In this document: piece after piece, positions 21,346 through 33,558 of the stretch
Position numbering within the stretch: position 1 is the stretch's first letter
Layout of the letters: each line of letters opens with the position of its first letter
Assembly: GCF_000143415.4 (NCBI RefSeq)
Contig: NW_003314382.1
Coordinates: 22,801 to 86,800, forward strand
Source of the DNA: Selaginella moellendorffii
Lineage: Eukaryota; Streptophyta; Lycopodiopsida; Selaginellales; Selaginellaceae
Direction of reading: 5' to 3'
DNA length: 64,000 bases
Notes under the pieces: model-generated
The model's database searches: none
The model's input: the letters and a program-made list of their open reading frames with translations, nothing else
What the model was told of the DNA's origin: nothing
Position numbers and translations under genes: made by a program

Positions 21346-24175
21346 CTATATAGCGTGAAATTAACTTTAGTTACTTTCATTTTGATCAGTTTCTGTTTTT
21401 CTTGGTGACATTGCTAGAAGTTTGTAGATGGTTATCGCACTCTGTTGGTCTTGCTCAAAGCAGGGCTCCGCTATTTATTTCGACAAAAAGTATATGCTTC
21501 TCACTCACCATCTGTGACAACAAACTCATGTGAAAACTCGACTATCTCCCTCTCTCAAGTCATTCTTTTTAGTTGTTTACACATGTATGGGATTATATGG
21601 TGGCAGAAGGTCAACATGATGTGGTGAGGAGTTTAGTGGTAATGTGCTAAGGGATAAAGAGGTAAGGACACTATATTGGTACGTAACAATGTAAAGCATT
21701 ATAAAAGGTAATGGAGTAAAGAGGGATAGGGAGAAAGAAAGATAAATTAGGGATTGTCATATTATAATAGCTATGGTGGACAATGATATAACTTTAAGAA
21801 TTGCAAATATTGTGGCAACAATAGTAGTGAGGTAAGTTGGGATACATAAATCAAGCAAAAAGATGTTAAATTTCATTCAACAAGCTTATAATTACACTTG
21901 CTAGAATGAAGATCCAACAGTAATCCTTGGAAATGGTTAGGATCTTGAGTGTTGGTGAGTGAGACTCAAGAAATATTCTTAGATGGCATGAATTGTTGTA
22001 TTGTCGCATCAATTAATGTTGAAACATAAGCTATGAGAGAGGTGAATGCCAACCCCTAGTAAGTCCCCTTTTCATATATTTGCCAAGGTTTGGATCATCC
22101 CAACCTCCACCATGTATTGCAGCATCCATTCTATGAAGATAGAATGGCCAAAGCTTTTTTGTTTTTTTTTTCTCTTGGTGGTCCCCGAGTTTAAAGTTTC
22201 TTTGAGTTTATTATAATGAATTTTCTAGTAGTTCTTAAGTTATTTGTGATGAATTTCTTTCTTTTGTTTCACAGGTTGGGAGCATGATGTGCTACTGTGG
22301 TGGATGCTAGCCTCTCCATCACCAATTTCCAGCAATTCATGGTAGAAACTCGAAGTTGCATCCAACTTGCCACAATTGTGATCCCAAAGGCAAGGAGGGG
22401 CAACCACATAGCCAACTTTCCTTACGAAACACCATGGTTCTTACCTATATTATTTTCCCAAGCCTTCCAAACAAGCCTACCAATGTATATGTGGTAGAGT
22501 TCCATACAACCATCATAAGACTATTTGGATGGTAGTAGAAGCTCCTCATTAGCAACATTTTCTACTCATAACAGAAGGCCTAGGGATGGCCAAGGAGTGG
22601 ATCTATATGATCAAATGCAACTAGGAAAACACATCTTTTAACATTTGTATCACTTCGAGGGGAACCCTAAGAAGGATACTTGTGAAGTCTATAAGTGTGT
22701 AACCTACACATAAAAGGTAAATGCTCTTTACATTGTTTTTTCTTGAATGCCAAATCTTTTGATTTCAAGAGAAGTTATTAATGAAGAAATCATAAGTCTT
22801 TTCATGCAATTTCTTGGTTTAGGTTTCTTTCTTTTTTCTTTAAAGACTTATGATGTTTTTCAAGAAAGCAAATGTATAAGGTTGAGGATGATGTCCAAGA
22901 AGGCATTATTCCTATATAGTTAATAGTGAATAGAAAACTCATACTAAAGTGATCAAGGCATTTATTTATTTTTAAATCTTCCTAGTTACAGTAGATCTAT
23001 GTTGAAACCATAGCTTTATTCCTATTCCACAATTTCTAAGCATTCTATATAAACTAAACATTCATGTTCTGGGAGTTGAGTTTGTGTGATGAGAAACAAG
23101 GGGGAGTCAGATTTATAAGCAGGGAATTGCTAGAGGCTCTATCTCCTATAAACAATGATGTTTATGGTATCTAGAGAAGAGTTTATTTACTTTGATCTTA
23201 TTATTTTATCATTTATCATTTAAGCAACTTTCATTGTGGGGTGCCTAGTGAGCCTAAACTCAAACTATAGGGAGAGCTATGTATTTAGATTAAGGCACTC
23301 TTGAGCATAGAAGTTGAGTATATATATGCCACTTTGAGGAGATTCTTTGGCTTAAGACCTTGGTTTGAGCTACAAGTAGGAAGAGCTAACAATTTTTCAT
23401 AACACTTTGACAAAAAATCAATGATTTGATTGCATGAAAAAATACAGCTAAGTTTATTTTATTCATGAATAGGTTGAGTGGGAAAGTGAGATAAAAGAAT
23501 TTCTCTAGTCTCTAAATTTTTTTTTAAAAATGGTAATATATATTATCTTACTCTAGCTAATCTGTATAATAAGCCATTTAGGATCAATTTAATCTAAAAT
23601 ATTGGTAAGGAAAATCAACGAATTACCCACTAAGTTTTTAGTATATATATGTCATTATATGCATTCCTTATATTTTGTGGTTTAATATTAAAAAACAATT
23701 TAAATATTCTATAGAAATAATTATTAAAAATTAATAGAAAGTAAAAAAAATTAAAATCCTTGTATATGCTACTATAGGATGCCAAGAGTTTAAACAATAT
23801 TGCTATATAACATATGTACAACTTTAAAATGCACTATATTTTTAGAGTGGCGACACAACTAACTTAAACCCCAATTTTGTTACTAAAGTGCCACTTTGCA
23901 TTTAATTAAAATCTTGTTTAAAAAACTAATTTCTATTTACAAAGAAACCTAAAATAACAATAGCATATTATATTTAAGTTTATGGAATTGTAACAGTTTT
24001 AACTAATATTGCTTTAGAACTTATAATACTAATAAAACTAAATTAAAATTAATTTATGATTTTTTATAAATTAAAAATATAAATATTTGTAATAAATCCC
24101 TTTATCAAACAATATGATTTATAATCCTAAAAAAATTTCAGAAATATAAATATAAAATAGAATTCTAGTAATATT
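21346..24175. other. AT-rich stretch, no confident gene
   Basis: Only short ORFs occur (21445-21627, 22297-22497) and I recognise none. Composition is strongly AT-rich, like the retrotransposon-bearing parts of the window. Probably old repeats. Confidence 0.5.
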
Positions 24176-24577
24176 TTAAGGTATAATGCATTGAGGCTTA
24201 ATCTCAAAAAATTCAACAAGGGTGTATTTTTCATGTTTATAGCAACCTTGAAATGACCATAAATTCCAGCCATACCATCCTTCAGATTCATATTTTGCTG
24301 AACCTTCAAATACTATCACTTTATAATCATTACTGCTATTAATTGTAAAGTCTATATTTTCTAATTGAGGATTTGGATCACTTGAAAATTCAAAACTTTG
24401 TGATGATCTATAAATAAAAATGTTAACATCTCCTCCATGTTTAACACTATACCAATTTAAAATACATTTCATAAGTGTTTCTGGGTCATCAGAGTTACAA
24501 TCAAATTTCTGATTATAACAATAACTGAAGTAATTTAATAGAAGAAAAAAATTAAGATGAGTTTTCTTATACGACAT
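24176..24577 (-). CDS. hypothetical small protein, possibly secreted
   Basis: Intact ORF of 133 residues from an ATG, in a region where most frames are closed. Residues 8-20 are hydrophobic ('LNFFLLLNYFSYC'), which could be a signal peptide. The remainder has five cysteines and an aromatic-rich stretch ('EGWYGWNLWSFQGCYKHEKY'). I do not recognise the family. No introns or neighbours give a clue; the nearest genes are over 3 kb away. Composition matches the surrounding AT-rich DNA, so a chance ORF is possible. Confidence 0.35.
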   Translation of the reverse strand: MSYKKTHLNFFLLLNYFSYCYNQKFDCNSDDPETLMKCILNWYSVKHGGDVNIFIYRSSQSFEFSSDPNPQLENIDFTINSSNDYKVIVFEGSAKYESEGWYGWNLWSFQGCYKHEKYTLVEFFEIKPQCIIP

Positions 24578-25855
24578 TTCAGAAGAAGAAATTAGAAATA
24601 ATATATAAGAAATATAAAATAAATAGGTGAAAAAGAAATAAGTAAAATCTATTACAATTAAGCAGTATATTTATAAAAATATATCATAGAGCAGAATTTT
24701 ATAGAAAATTTCAATAAACCCTCCAACACAAGATAAATGATATTGTTTTGGGCTTATATTTATAATAATAGTGTTATTCTTGTTTATATCTATATAATAA
24801 TACCAATTTAGAGTTTAGGTGTAGAGTTTATTCAATGATTAAGAAGGTTTTTCTATTGATAAATATAAAACTTAGATAGTTCAATAAGGAGATCTTAATG
24901 AACACTCCTCATGATTTGCACCTTGTTGAACGAAAAGAACATAAGATTGCTATTAAGCCTAGATCTGATTTGTATCCTTCTTAAATTTTGTTAATTGGAA
25001 GTGTCTATATACCTCCACCAGCTAACACTCTCCTTTCATATGTGTTTGCATCCCTCCCCTCCCTACCACTACCCATCTACATCCCTTTGCCACCTATGCC
25101 TCCCCTTCCTATTCTATAAAGCATATTCATCCCTCCTCTAAGTTAGCTTCCATCTCAACAAGAATATAGCATTGTAGATGGAGGCAAATAAAGCCATTCA
25201 TTTGTGTTGCCAAAAGTTGGGAAATAATAAAACTTGTGCTATAAGGTTTAAAGGTATGTGATAAGGTGGCTAAATAGCACAAAGGATCTTTAATGATGCC
25301 CAAAGGGATCTCTAATCAGGCATTTGCAACTAAGACCTAAGTAGATCATAAAGTTATGGCAGATGATGGTGTTGGTAGTATATAAGTTAGTGCTTGAGAT
25401 AGTTTTGGGCTTGAATAGTTTTATTGAGCACTATCATAATTGCCACACAAACAATGTTATCACTTCATATATAATTGTTTATAAAATGTTGAAAGATGAA
25501 ATGGCAACATGTAAGCACTATAGAGTGATAGTGGTAGGCAAGAATGACAATTTGCAATTATAATATTTGACACTAATACTATCATAGACATTTAACATAT
25601 GATAAAATTTTCATTTCATGTAAGGATGCATTTAAATTTCTTTTGCCTCATTGTCAACACATTGATTCCATCTATACCTCCTCCTATATTGGTATTGTGG
25701 GGAAAATTCACCTTGCATTTGTTGATCTATGGCTTTTGCATAGTTAGAGAGACTTCCAAAGCCTCCAATTTTAGAAACTCTAGGTGATTGTGATCTATAA
25801 ATTAGAACTAAATATGTATTGAAATCTTAATAAACATAATTAGTGCTTACATAAG
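24578..25855. other. AT-rich stretch, no gene seen
   Basis: Short ORFs only (25363-25563, 25599-25787), without recognisable motifs. Confidence 0.5.
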
Positions 25856-25859
25856 TTAG

Positions 25860-27246
25860 TTTTGCTATGGCTGGCCTTGTAGCAGTTGCGAAGGGAATTG
25901 CGGTGGTGGCTGCTGCTGGAAATAAGGGATTGAATATGTCCGTTAAAAACACTAGCTACCAATTTAGGTCGTGAATTTGTGAGTTACCTCTAAGGCAAAT
26001 ACTTTTTCAGACAAGATCACCCAGCAAACTTTTGTTTTGATCCGAGGGAGCGAGCTTAAACAAGAATTCTACTGGAGGGTGGTGACCAGTGGCCCTTGGA
26101 TCCAAACTAGGATACGATGGCATTGATCCTGCCACAAGGTGTGTTCCTTTAGGAGCATTTTTCTTAAGCTGCAATTTGTTATGACAGCGCACTATGTTTG
26201 CATGCATCCTGTCAAAACCAAAAGCAAAATTGTTGGATGTCTCAAAGGGGACCATCCATTCCCAGGCCAAGTGGTGTTACATGCAGTTGGTGTAGGCATG
26301 GTTTATCTTGGTATACGTTCCCAAGCCATAGGTTTTACCCACAATTTATTTATCAGAGGCAGAAATGATGAGGTTTTATGCAACTCTGCACAACTATACA
26401 TGGTATATTTTCTATTTGCCTCTCTCAACTCAATAGCATCGTTAGGTATAAGTTGATGCTTTTTTTGTTTGAACTTTAGTGAAATTACTTATCAGGGGCC
26501 TATGAACATTTTAAAAGCATAGTCCCACCATGGCAAACTACTCATCCCGTGGCCCTAGTATTTCAAACCCTGCCATCATCAAGGTAAAGATTTAATCCAT
26601 GAATTTCTCATGCTCTAGGCATCTTTTTCAGCCTGATGCGGTTGCACCGGGAACATTTATTATAGCTGCAGCACCCGCAAGGAATAGGTTCCGGACAATG
26701 TCTGGAACTCCCTCTTGTCTCTGGGATTATTGCATTGCTAAAAGTTTATCAGTGATGTTCTATAGCTATCAGACCTGCCCCGGTTACAACTGGTAGGATT
26801 GACTATGAAATTCTGCATTGTTGGATCTAATAGCTTAGAATTATACAGGTTTTGTAGCTGGTGGGCTTACGATGGAAAACCATTTGATTATGGAGGTGGA
26901 CATGTTAATCCCAATGTTGCAGCTTGTCTACGATCTAAACGTGTCAGACTACGTTGGACTTGTGTGTGAGCTAGTTTCTGGCCAGAAAGTTGTGCCCAAA
27001 GAATATCGATCGTTCTGCCATGAAGGTTTGGAGATTGTTCAAGCAATCCAGCTCAACTATCCATCAATTGGGAGTCAATTTGACGGTCAAGCCGAGAGAA
27101 TTGAAGTTTGACCACGTTGGTCAAGTAAAGACTTCTTGGATGCTGATCCTGTGAGAAAGAAGATAAGAAGTGAGGCTTTTGGGTCACTGACCTGGAAGGA
27201 CAAAGTGCATGCCGTGCGGAGCAATCTTGTTCTCAAGACAATGTAA
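25860..27246 (+). pseudogene. subtilase relic, C-terminal half
   Basis: Successive pieces match a plant subtilase after the catalytic His. 'AVAKGIAVVAAAGNKG' (oxyanion-hole region) is at about 25880. 'PDAVAPGTFIIAAAPARNRF', then 'MSGTP' where the catalytic Ser motif GTSMSCPH should follow, is at about 26635-26715. 'PFDYGGGHVNPNVA' is near 26890, 'LVYDLNVSDYVGL' near 26925 and 'LNYPSIG' near 27055. A fibronectin-III-like tail ending 'FGSLTWKDKVHAVRSNLVLK' lies near 27180-27243. Frameshifts, stops and loss of the Ser motif show decay. It ends 85 bp upstream of the TRM7 start. It could be the missing half of one of the other relics. Confidence 0.82.
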
Positions 27247-27331
27247 ATGGGATTGGAAATGATTAAGCAAGATTAACTTTAATTCGTAAGCGTTTTTAAC
27301 GTGGCGGCGGCTAGAACCCTAAAAGGCGGCG

Positions 27332-28992
27332 ATGGGGAAATCTTCCAAGGACAAACGGGTGGGTCTCGCGGTCCTGTTCTTGCCCATAAGCATTTTTGCT
27401 GCCGCGCAGGACATCTACTATCGGAAGGCCAAGGAAGAAGGATGGCGCGCTCGCAGCGCCTTCAAGCTGCTCCAGATTGACGAAGAATTTGGAATCCTGC
27501 AAGGTGGGTTTTGTCTATTGGCAATTTTGGGGTCCTTATGGATTTGACAATGTAGGTGTGAAGCGCGTTGTTGATCTGTGCGCGGCTCCTGGAAGCTGGA
27601 GCCAGGTATGGAGTTTTGGATTTTCATGTACAACTGGTAGCGACATTCACAGGTTCTAAGCAGGCAGCTCTACGTTCCTTCAAAGAGTGATAAGTAAGAG
27701 CTTTGCCTTCCTTTTTCTCTCCTTTCTTTGTGAGGAAAAGATTTATCACTGTGTTCTTCTAGGCAGGATGATCGACCTCTTATTGTGGCTATTGATTTGC
27801 AGCCAATGGCCCCTATTGATGGTGTCGTTCAAATTCAAGGAGACATCACTAGTGCACGAACTGCCGAGTTGGTTGGTAGAATCTCAAGTATTATGTAATG
27901 TTTGAAGCTCTTTTTTTCTTTTTTTGTGGTTTTTTGTCCTCGTAGGTTATTCAGCATTTCCATGGTTGCAAAGCCGACTTAGTTGTCTGTGACGGTGCCC
28001 CGGATGGTGAGATCGTCCCAAAACAATTGCTTTTGGTCTAAAATGTTGAACTTACAGTGACGGGACTCCACGACATGGACGAGTTCGTCCAGGCGCAGCT
28101 TATCCTAGCGGTAACAGTTTTCTAGCTTGTAAAGCACAGTGGAGTGACCATGGTTTCGATGCAGGCGCTAACAATTGTAACACACGTTCTTCGGCCAGGC
28201 GCGAAGTTTGTCGCAAAGGTTTTCCGGGGGAAAGATATCAGCCTGTTGTACGCCCAGGTAAAAGCGTTTAAATGGTTTTACGCTTATCGTAAACATCGTT
28301 TGTGCCAGCTGAAAATGTTTTTCACGACTGTGACTTGTACGAAACCAAAGAGCAGCCGAAACTCGAGCATAGGTAAATCCTTGTCATGATTTTCTACTCC
28401 GATCCCTCACGATGCTATCGCTTTACAGAAGCTTTCGTTGTTTGCGAAGACTATCAACCTCCGGAAGGCTTCGAGCCACGGAACTTGTATGATATCTTGG
28501 AGCAAGCTAGCGGAGCATACCCGGAACTCGGTAAGATTCTTTTCCTTTTTTTCCACACTCCAAAGCAGGCTTGCAAGCAAATGATGAGTACTGGATTCCC
28601 CTTCATGACTTGAGTGATGAAACATTCCAGTTTCTGATGCCATGGTATTTTGCGCGTGATGAAATCACGGATTCCCCTTCATGATCTCTATGTGATGATC
28701 AATCCACTGTGCTTTTCTGATGCTTCCAGTTGCTTCGTCTCTACGACAGTGTTCTAGATAATTACGTTTCTCACGGCTTGTTCCTCGTGCAGACTGTTCC
28801 AGCGCTTGGCTCGAAGGACCAAACAAAATCATGGTACCATTCCTGGCGTGTGGAGATTTGAGTGGCTATGACGCCGATCAATCGTATCCTTTGCCCAGCG
28901 AGGATTATCAAAGCTTAGCTCCCGTGCAGCCTCCAATCGCGCCAGCGTACAAGACGGCGTTGGGCCTCGAGAAGAAACTCCAGATGGTTTGA
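27332..28992 (+). CDS. TRM7: TRM7/FTSJ1-like tRNA 2'-O-ribose methyltransferase
   Basis: Eleven exons give 297 residues: 27332-27358, 27410-27503, 27556-27605, 27653-27693, 27763-27871, 27946-28006, 28058-28110, 28165-28257, 28309-28372, 28429-28530 and 28793-28992. Enzymes of this family methylate the 2'-OH of nucleotides 32 and 34 in the anticodon loop of certain tRNAs, using S-adenosylmethionine. Visible motifs are '[20 protein letters not shown]' (first catalytic Lys), '[13 protein letters not shown]' (SAM site), '[20 protein letters not shown]' (catalytic Asp), '[11 protein letters not shown]' (second Lys) and 'SSRNSSIEAFVVCE' (Glu). The tail '[20 protein letters not shown]' is typical of the Trm7 subgroup, separating it from mitochondrial and nucleolar FtsJ relatives. 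Most introns are 47-74 nt; the last is 262 nt. A telo-box-like 'aaccctaaa' sits just before the start. Confidence 0.92.
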
Positions 28993-29081
28993 CAAAGTTA
29001 GAAAGTTTTGTATTATAGTTATGATAGAAGTTTGGGCGCTTGTTTTTAGGGCTCTTGTTTTTTAGGGTTCTTCTGTTGGGA

Positions 29082-30642
29082 ATGAATGAGGAAGGCGCTC
29101 CAGCTGGTCCGGCCATCGATTCAGCGGCATCGACGTGCCATCGCTGCGTGGAAACGATCAAGCTCGAGCACCAGCTCGTCCGGGTGTCTTACGAAGTTCT
29201 CAAGAGGTCTGTACGGCAGGGCATTCGCGCAGTGGAGAAGGAGGTGAATGGCATCACTGGCGCTGTTGCCGAGGCCGGGAAGAAGGAGGTGTCGCGAGAC
29301 GCCGCGATCAAGCAGCTGGATTCGTGCGTGAATCGCTTGAGTGGATTGAAGAGAAAGGTAGTGGCGGTTTGTTAGTCTCCTTTTCGAAGATACGTCTTCC
29401 TTTGGCAGCTCCAGGAAATGCACGATGCGGAAGAACAGAATCTCCAAAGATCTCGAGCGAGGTTGGATCACTTGAGTGACTTTTGCAAGGATCCAAAGTG
29501 GAAGAAAACAAAGCTTGACAGAATTCTCGTGGACTACCTCTTGCGTTCGTCTTACATTAACACCGCGACTAAACTCGTCGAGCATTCGTCCATTCAGGTA
29601 TTGCTCTGGAAATGTTTTTTTTCTCTTCACTATGATCAAAGTAGTGATCCTTCGAATCCAGGATCTTGCAGACGTTGGCCTTTTTGCTGAAGCCCAGCAG
29701 ATTATCGAGGGACTGAAGAGAAAGAGTTGCACGTATGCACTTAACTGGTGCTCGGAGAACAAGGGAAAGCTAAAGAAGACGCTGGTAATCTTTTTGCACG
29801 ATCGATTCGTTCTAATTTTCTCGTCTGAATATCTAGAGTGTATTCGAATTTAAGCTGAGGATTCAGGAGTTCATAGAACTCGTTCGAGCGGAGAAGGCAT
29901 TTGACGCTGTGTTATACGCTCGCAAGTTTCTCTCGCAGCTTGCTTCTGTTGATATGCAACACTTGCAAGAGGCCATGACAACTCTAGTACTGAAGCAAAC
30001 AACAGAGTGTGTCTTTTACAAGGCGAGCTGTTTTATTTATTTATTTATTTTTCTGTTTTGCTTCCTCAAAACACCTTTTCGTGCTTTATATTGCCAGACT
30101 TTATTCGATGACAACCAATGGGAGAAACTAATTCAGCTCTTCAAAGACGAGTTCTGCAAGATGCACGGAATGACTTCTCCGTCCTTGCTACACATTTACA
30201 TCCAGGCCGGTCTTTCAGCTCTCAAAACACCGTAAGCTCTAGTTTCTTGTCGCCTTGCCTGTCCTCATTTCCTTCTCCTATCGTTCTCTAGGCTGTGCTA
30301 CGAAGAAACGTGTTTGAAGGACGATCCTTTCTCGCATGAAGCGATCAGGAAACTCGCGGAGCCACTCCCGTTCATGAAGCACGTACGCTCGAGGCTCATC
30401 TGTTACATCACGAAGGAGCTTATGGACGAGGACAATCCTCCAATGGTTTTACCGAATGGATACGTTTACAGCACAAAGGTTTTGTTTCTCGATCCAGATA
30501 TCTCAATACTTTCTCATTCTTTTTTTTCTTATTCTTCCAGGCATTGCAAACCATGTCCGATCAAAACAATGGTCTCGTGACTTGCCCAAGAACAAACGAA
30601 GTTTTCGCTTTAGCCACCGCGACAAGAGCGTTCGTCTCTTAA
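29082..30642 (+). CDS. GID9: MAEA/GID9-like subunit of the GID/CTLH E3 ubiquitin ligase
   Basis: Seven exons give 398 residues: 29082-29357, 29409-29597, 29662-29784, 29837-30022, 30098-30231, 30292-30478 and 30541-30642. The protein pairs with an RMD5/GID2 partner to form the catalytic RING heterodimer. A coiled N-terminal part is followed by LisH ('LDRILVDYLLRSSYINTATK'), CTLH ('GLFAEAQQIIEGL', then 'ALNWCSENKGKLKK') and CRA ('FEFKLRIQEFIELVR', 'LSQLASVDMQHLQEAM'). The C-terminal RING-like domain is highly conserved: 'SRLICYITKELMDEDNPPMV', 'LPNGYVYSTKALQTMSDQNN', 'LVTCPRT'. The intron after 30022 begins with GC instead of GT. The first ATG after an in-frame upstream extension was taken as the start; a telo-box-like 'ttagggttc' precedes it. 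Confidence 0.92.
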
Positions 30643-30787
30643 CAAGGCTAACAAGAAACAAAAAAGAAATGTACATTCAATCGGCGCATTCATTGCCAGT
30701 GTAAATCCACCGTCGATCAACACCCGCCCCACAGTGATAATCCAACGGCCTCTATTCCTTTAGGGTTCTTCATCCTCCTCTCTCGCC

Positions 30788-31945
30788 ATGAAGGTGATTG
30801 TGGTGTCGCGCAGCGGGCGGGAGATCGTCAAGGGTGGCATTGAGCTCCCAAACGAGGTAAGAATCATCTCCGGACCAAGATCTACCGGAGAGGTGGAGGT
30901 TTTCCACTGTTTATGTCCGATTTTCTCGTCCCTCTCACGGCATTTCTTCCCCAGGCGTCAGTGGATGATCTCAAGCGGGCGATCTCCAAGCGCGGTGAGT
31001 ATTTGACCACTCTCTCCCTCTCTCAGACACACTGATTTCCTTCAAACCTTCTTTTCCTAGTTCCAAAGTACTATGCCTCGAGGCAGCGCCTTACTTTACC
31101 TCTAAGGACCGGCCAATCTCGTCCCACGGTACTAGAACACGGCAAAAGCCTCAAGGAATACTTCGAAAGCAGCGATGGTGGAGAGGTGGTTTTCAAGGAT
31201 CTGGGACCCCAAGTCTCGTATCGGACCTTGTTCTTCTTCGAGTACCTCGGCCCACTGGTGATATATCCGCTCTTTTACTTCTTTCCGGGCATATATTCGC
31301 TGCTTTTCTCGCTCCCGGCACGGACCGTGACGCACCCCGTGCAAAAGTATGCGATGTGGTACTGGACACTGCACTACTCCAAGCGAATCCTCGAGACTTT
31401 CTTCGTCCACCGGTTTAGCCACGCCACCTCTCCGCTGGGCAACGTTTACAGGAACTGTGCTTACTACTGGCTCTTCGGTGCCTTCATCGCTTACTTCGTC
31501 AATCATCCGCTCTACACGCCGGTCCCGGACAAGCAGATGTATCTCGGCTTCGGTATCGGGCTCGTCTTCCAGGCCGCGAACTTTGTCACGCATATCATCC
31601 TCCGGGGGCTTCGCCCGGCCGACGGCAAAGGTGGCTACGTTATCCCCTATGGCTTCGTGTTTAACTTCGTCACCTGCGGGAACTACACGACCGAGATCTA
31701 CCAGTGGCTTGGCTTCAACATTGCGACGCAGACGGTGGCTGGCTATAGCTTTCTTTTCGCGGCGACGTTCATCATGACCAACTGGGCCCTTGCCAAGCAC
31801 AGGCGGCTGAAGAAGGTTTTGCATCTTCTGGTAGTGTTGCTCATCTTTTCGTGACTTTTGCGCTTCTCTTTCGCAGCTGTTTGACGGAAAAGAAGGGCGA
31901 GCCAAGTACCCGAGGCGCTGGGTGATTTTACCCCCGTTCCTGTGA
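30788..31945 (+). CDS. CER10: very-long-chain enoyl-CoA reductase (ECR, CER10/TSC13)
   Basis: Four exons (30788-30856, 30955-30994, 31061-31815, 31877-31945) give 310 residues, the same length as Arabidopsis CER10. The enzyme carries out the last step of each elongation cycle of very-long-chain fatty acids at the ER, reducing trans-2-enoyl-CoA with NADPH for waxes, sphingolipids and storage lipids. The N-terminus is ubiquitin-like ('[17 protein letters not shown]', '[17 protein letters not shown]'). The rest is the membrane steroid-5-alpha-reductase-like domain with several hydrophobic segments, '[20 protein letters not shown]' and '[20 protein letters not shown]'. The C-terminus '[13 protein letters not shown]' is characteristic. 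It starts 145 bp after the GID9 stop on the same strand, with 'tttagggttc' just upstream. Confidence 0.95.
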
Positions 31946-33558
31946 GCACCGCGGGGTCAGGTAGACGTTTTGGCTTCCGTTTTTTTCCTTCTCCCCTCTT
32001 TTGCTTTTCATGTTTCAAAGCGCATCTCAAAGTTTTTCTTTTCCAGCTTATCTCAACATCAGCCAAAGTGGCCATCGTTCTTTTGACAACAGAGATGCTC
32101 TGAGAGAGAGGAGGCTATTCTATTCATCCATCATAAGAGCTTGGGCTCTTCTCATGTAAGGTGTGGCTCTGTGAGTTTATCTTTATCTTTTATCTTTCGG
32201 TACTAACTTGAGAGGGAGACATCATCCATTGCATTACTGCTTATCATACCTTGTTCCTGCTTTCACTCATTCCGGAGCATCTACTAGAAACCTTTGTCAG
32301 TCTCCTTCGTGGTCCCCGGCGCGATTCAGAAAAAGATAAAGAGCGCCTAAACATGAAAGTGCATAAACACGAGCGTTCGTTTCCTTCGCTACAGAAGAAA
32401 CCCCGTTTCAGTCGTCCATCATCCTGCTTTCCATTCTTTCGACATCATCAACTTGACAATATCATGGCCGCCCCTCCCCCCACTTTGCCTTTTCCTAATC
32501 CCCAAGCGCTGTGATCTTCCTCTGTGCTCAAACGCATTGAGCTTTCCTTGTTTTTTTTCCGTTTTTTTTTTCTTTTTCGTTTTTTTTTTTCGCTTGCTTG
32601 ATTGCTTGCCCGGGTCCAAAGCGACTGTAGCCAACAACCGCGAAAACTTGTCCACAGCCTCCATCCATCTGTGGCCGAGCACGCGTTGTTTAGTGTCCAA
32701 GTGGGATGGAGTGTGTGTTTTTAATATGGACAGGAGTGGTACGCTCGCCAAAGAGGTCCCCACAGCACAAAGCACTTGGGGATCATCGCCAAAGCTTAGC
32801 ACAGCGAAAGCGAGCGAGCGAGCGGCACAGCGCCAAGTTAAACAAGGCAAAAAATAATGCTGGGTGACGACATGGAGCAAAGACTTAGAAACTCCACACT
32901 CTTACGTACAGGCCGCGACAAAGAAGAGGCCCCCGCGCAAAATACCATTCGTCTGGAAGAAAATCAAAGGGCCAATGGTTTTCCAGGTATTATAGGCGAA
33001 GGGTGTTCCATACACGCGATCGATTCATCCATCCAAATCCCTTCTCTCTTTTCTCGGTTCGCTTGGAAGAAGGATAAAGGGCTTATTGACTTTGATGGCG
33101 TCCGTACGAGGGGGATATTCCGTGTCGCCCGCGTACGGAGGGGCTGGGCGGGCGGTAAAAGGTAAAAGCCTGTGGTGAAAGAGTTAATTTACCCGTCGGA
33201 TTTTTTAATGCCTTGTCTTTGGGGTCTCGATTGAGGAGGGGGGCCGCGGCGAGCAGAAGGCGCTGGCTATGGCGGCTTGATTCTCTTCGACGGCGATCGG
33301 GCTCTCCTGCGACAGCGTCTTCATTCGCGCATCCGGTTTGCCGCGGCTTTGATCGTCCCTCTCTGGCAGGGTTGTTCTTCATTCTTGTGATTTCTTCTCC
33401 ATTCTTGCGATTTCCTAGCGATTGCTCTTGCTTCTGATGCATTCTCCCTCCCGGCAGCCGAAATTTCCTCCGGTCGTGTCACTCCCAATTTCCTCCCCCT
33501 CTCCCTGTGCTGCTGGCTCTTGCTGCCCGTCACGATTCCGAGCCAAACCCCATCCAGG
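31946..33558. other. intergenic, promoter/5' leader of the DUF506 gene
   Basis: No gene is recognised. The stretch holds a long T-rich run at about 32544-32590 and a short 'gcgagcgagcgagcgg' run near 32812. The 33.2-33.55 kb part is GC-rich and pyrimidine-rich, as expected of a 5' untranslated leader. Confidence 0.5.

Noticed and set aside
22297-22497. Possible gag-like piece
   Set aside because: No zinc knuckle or other retroelement motif could be confirmed.
31132-31905. 257-codon antisense frame over ECR
   Set aside because: No domain; the + strand carries a fully conserved enzyme.
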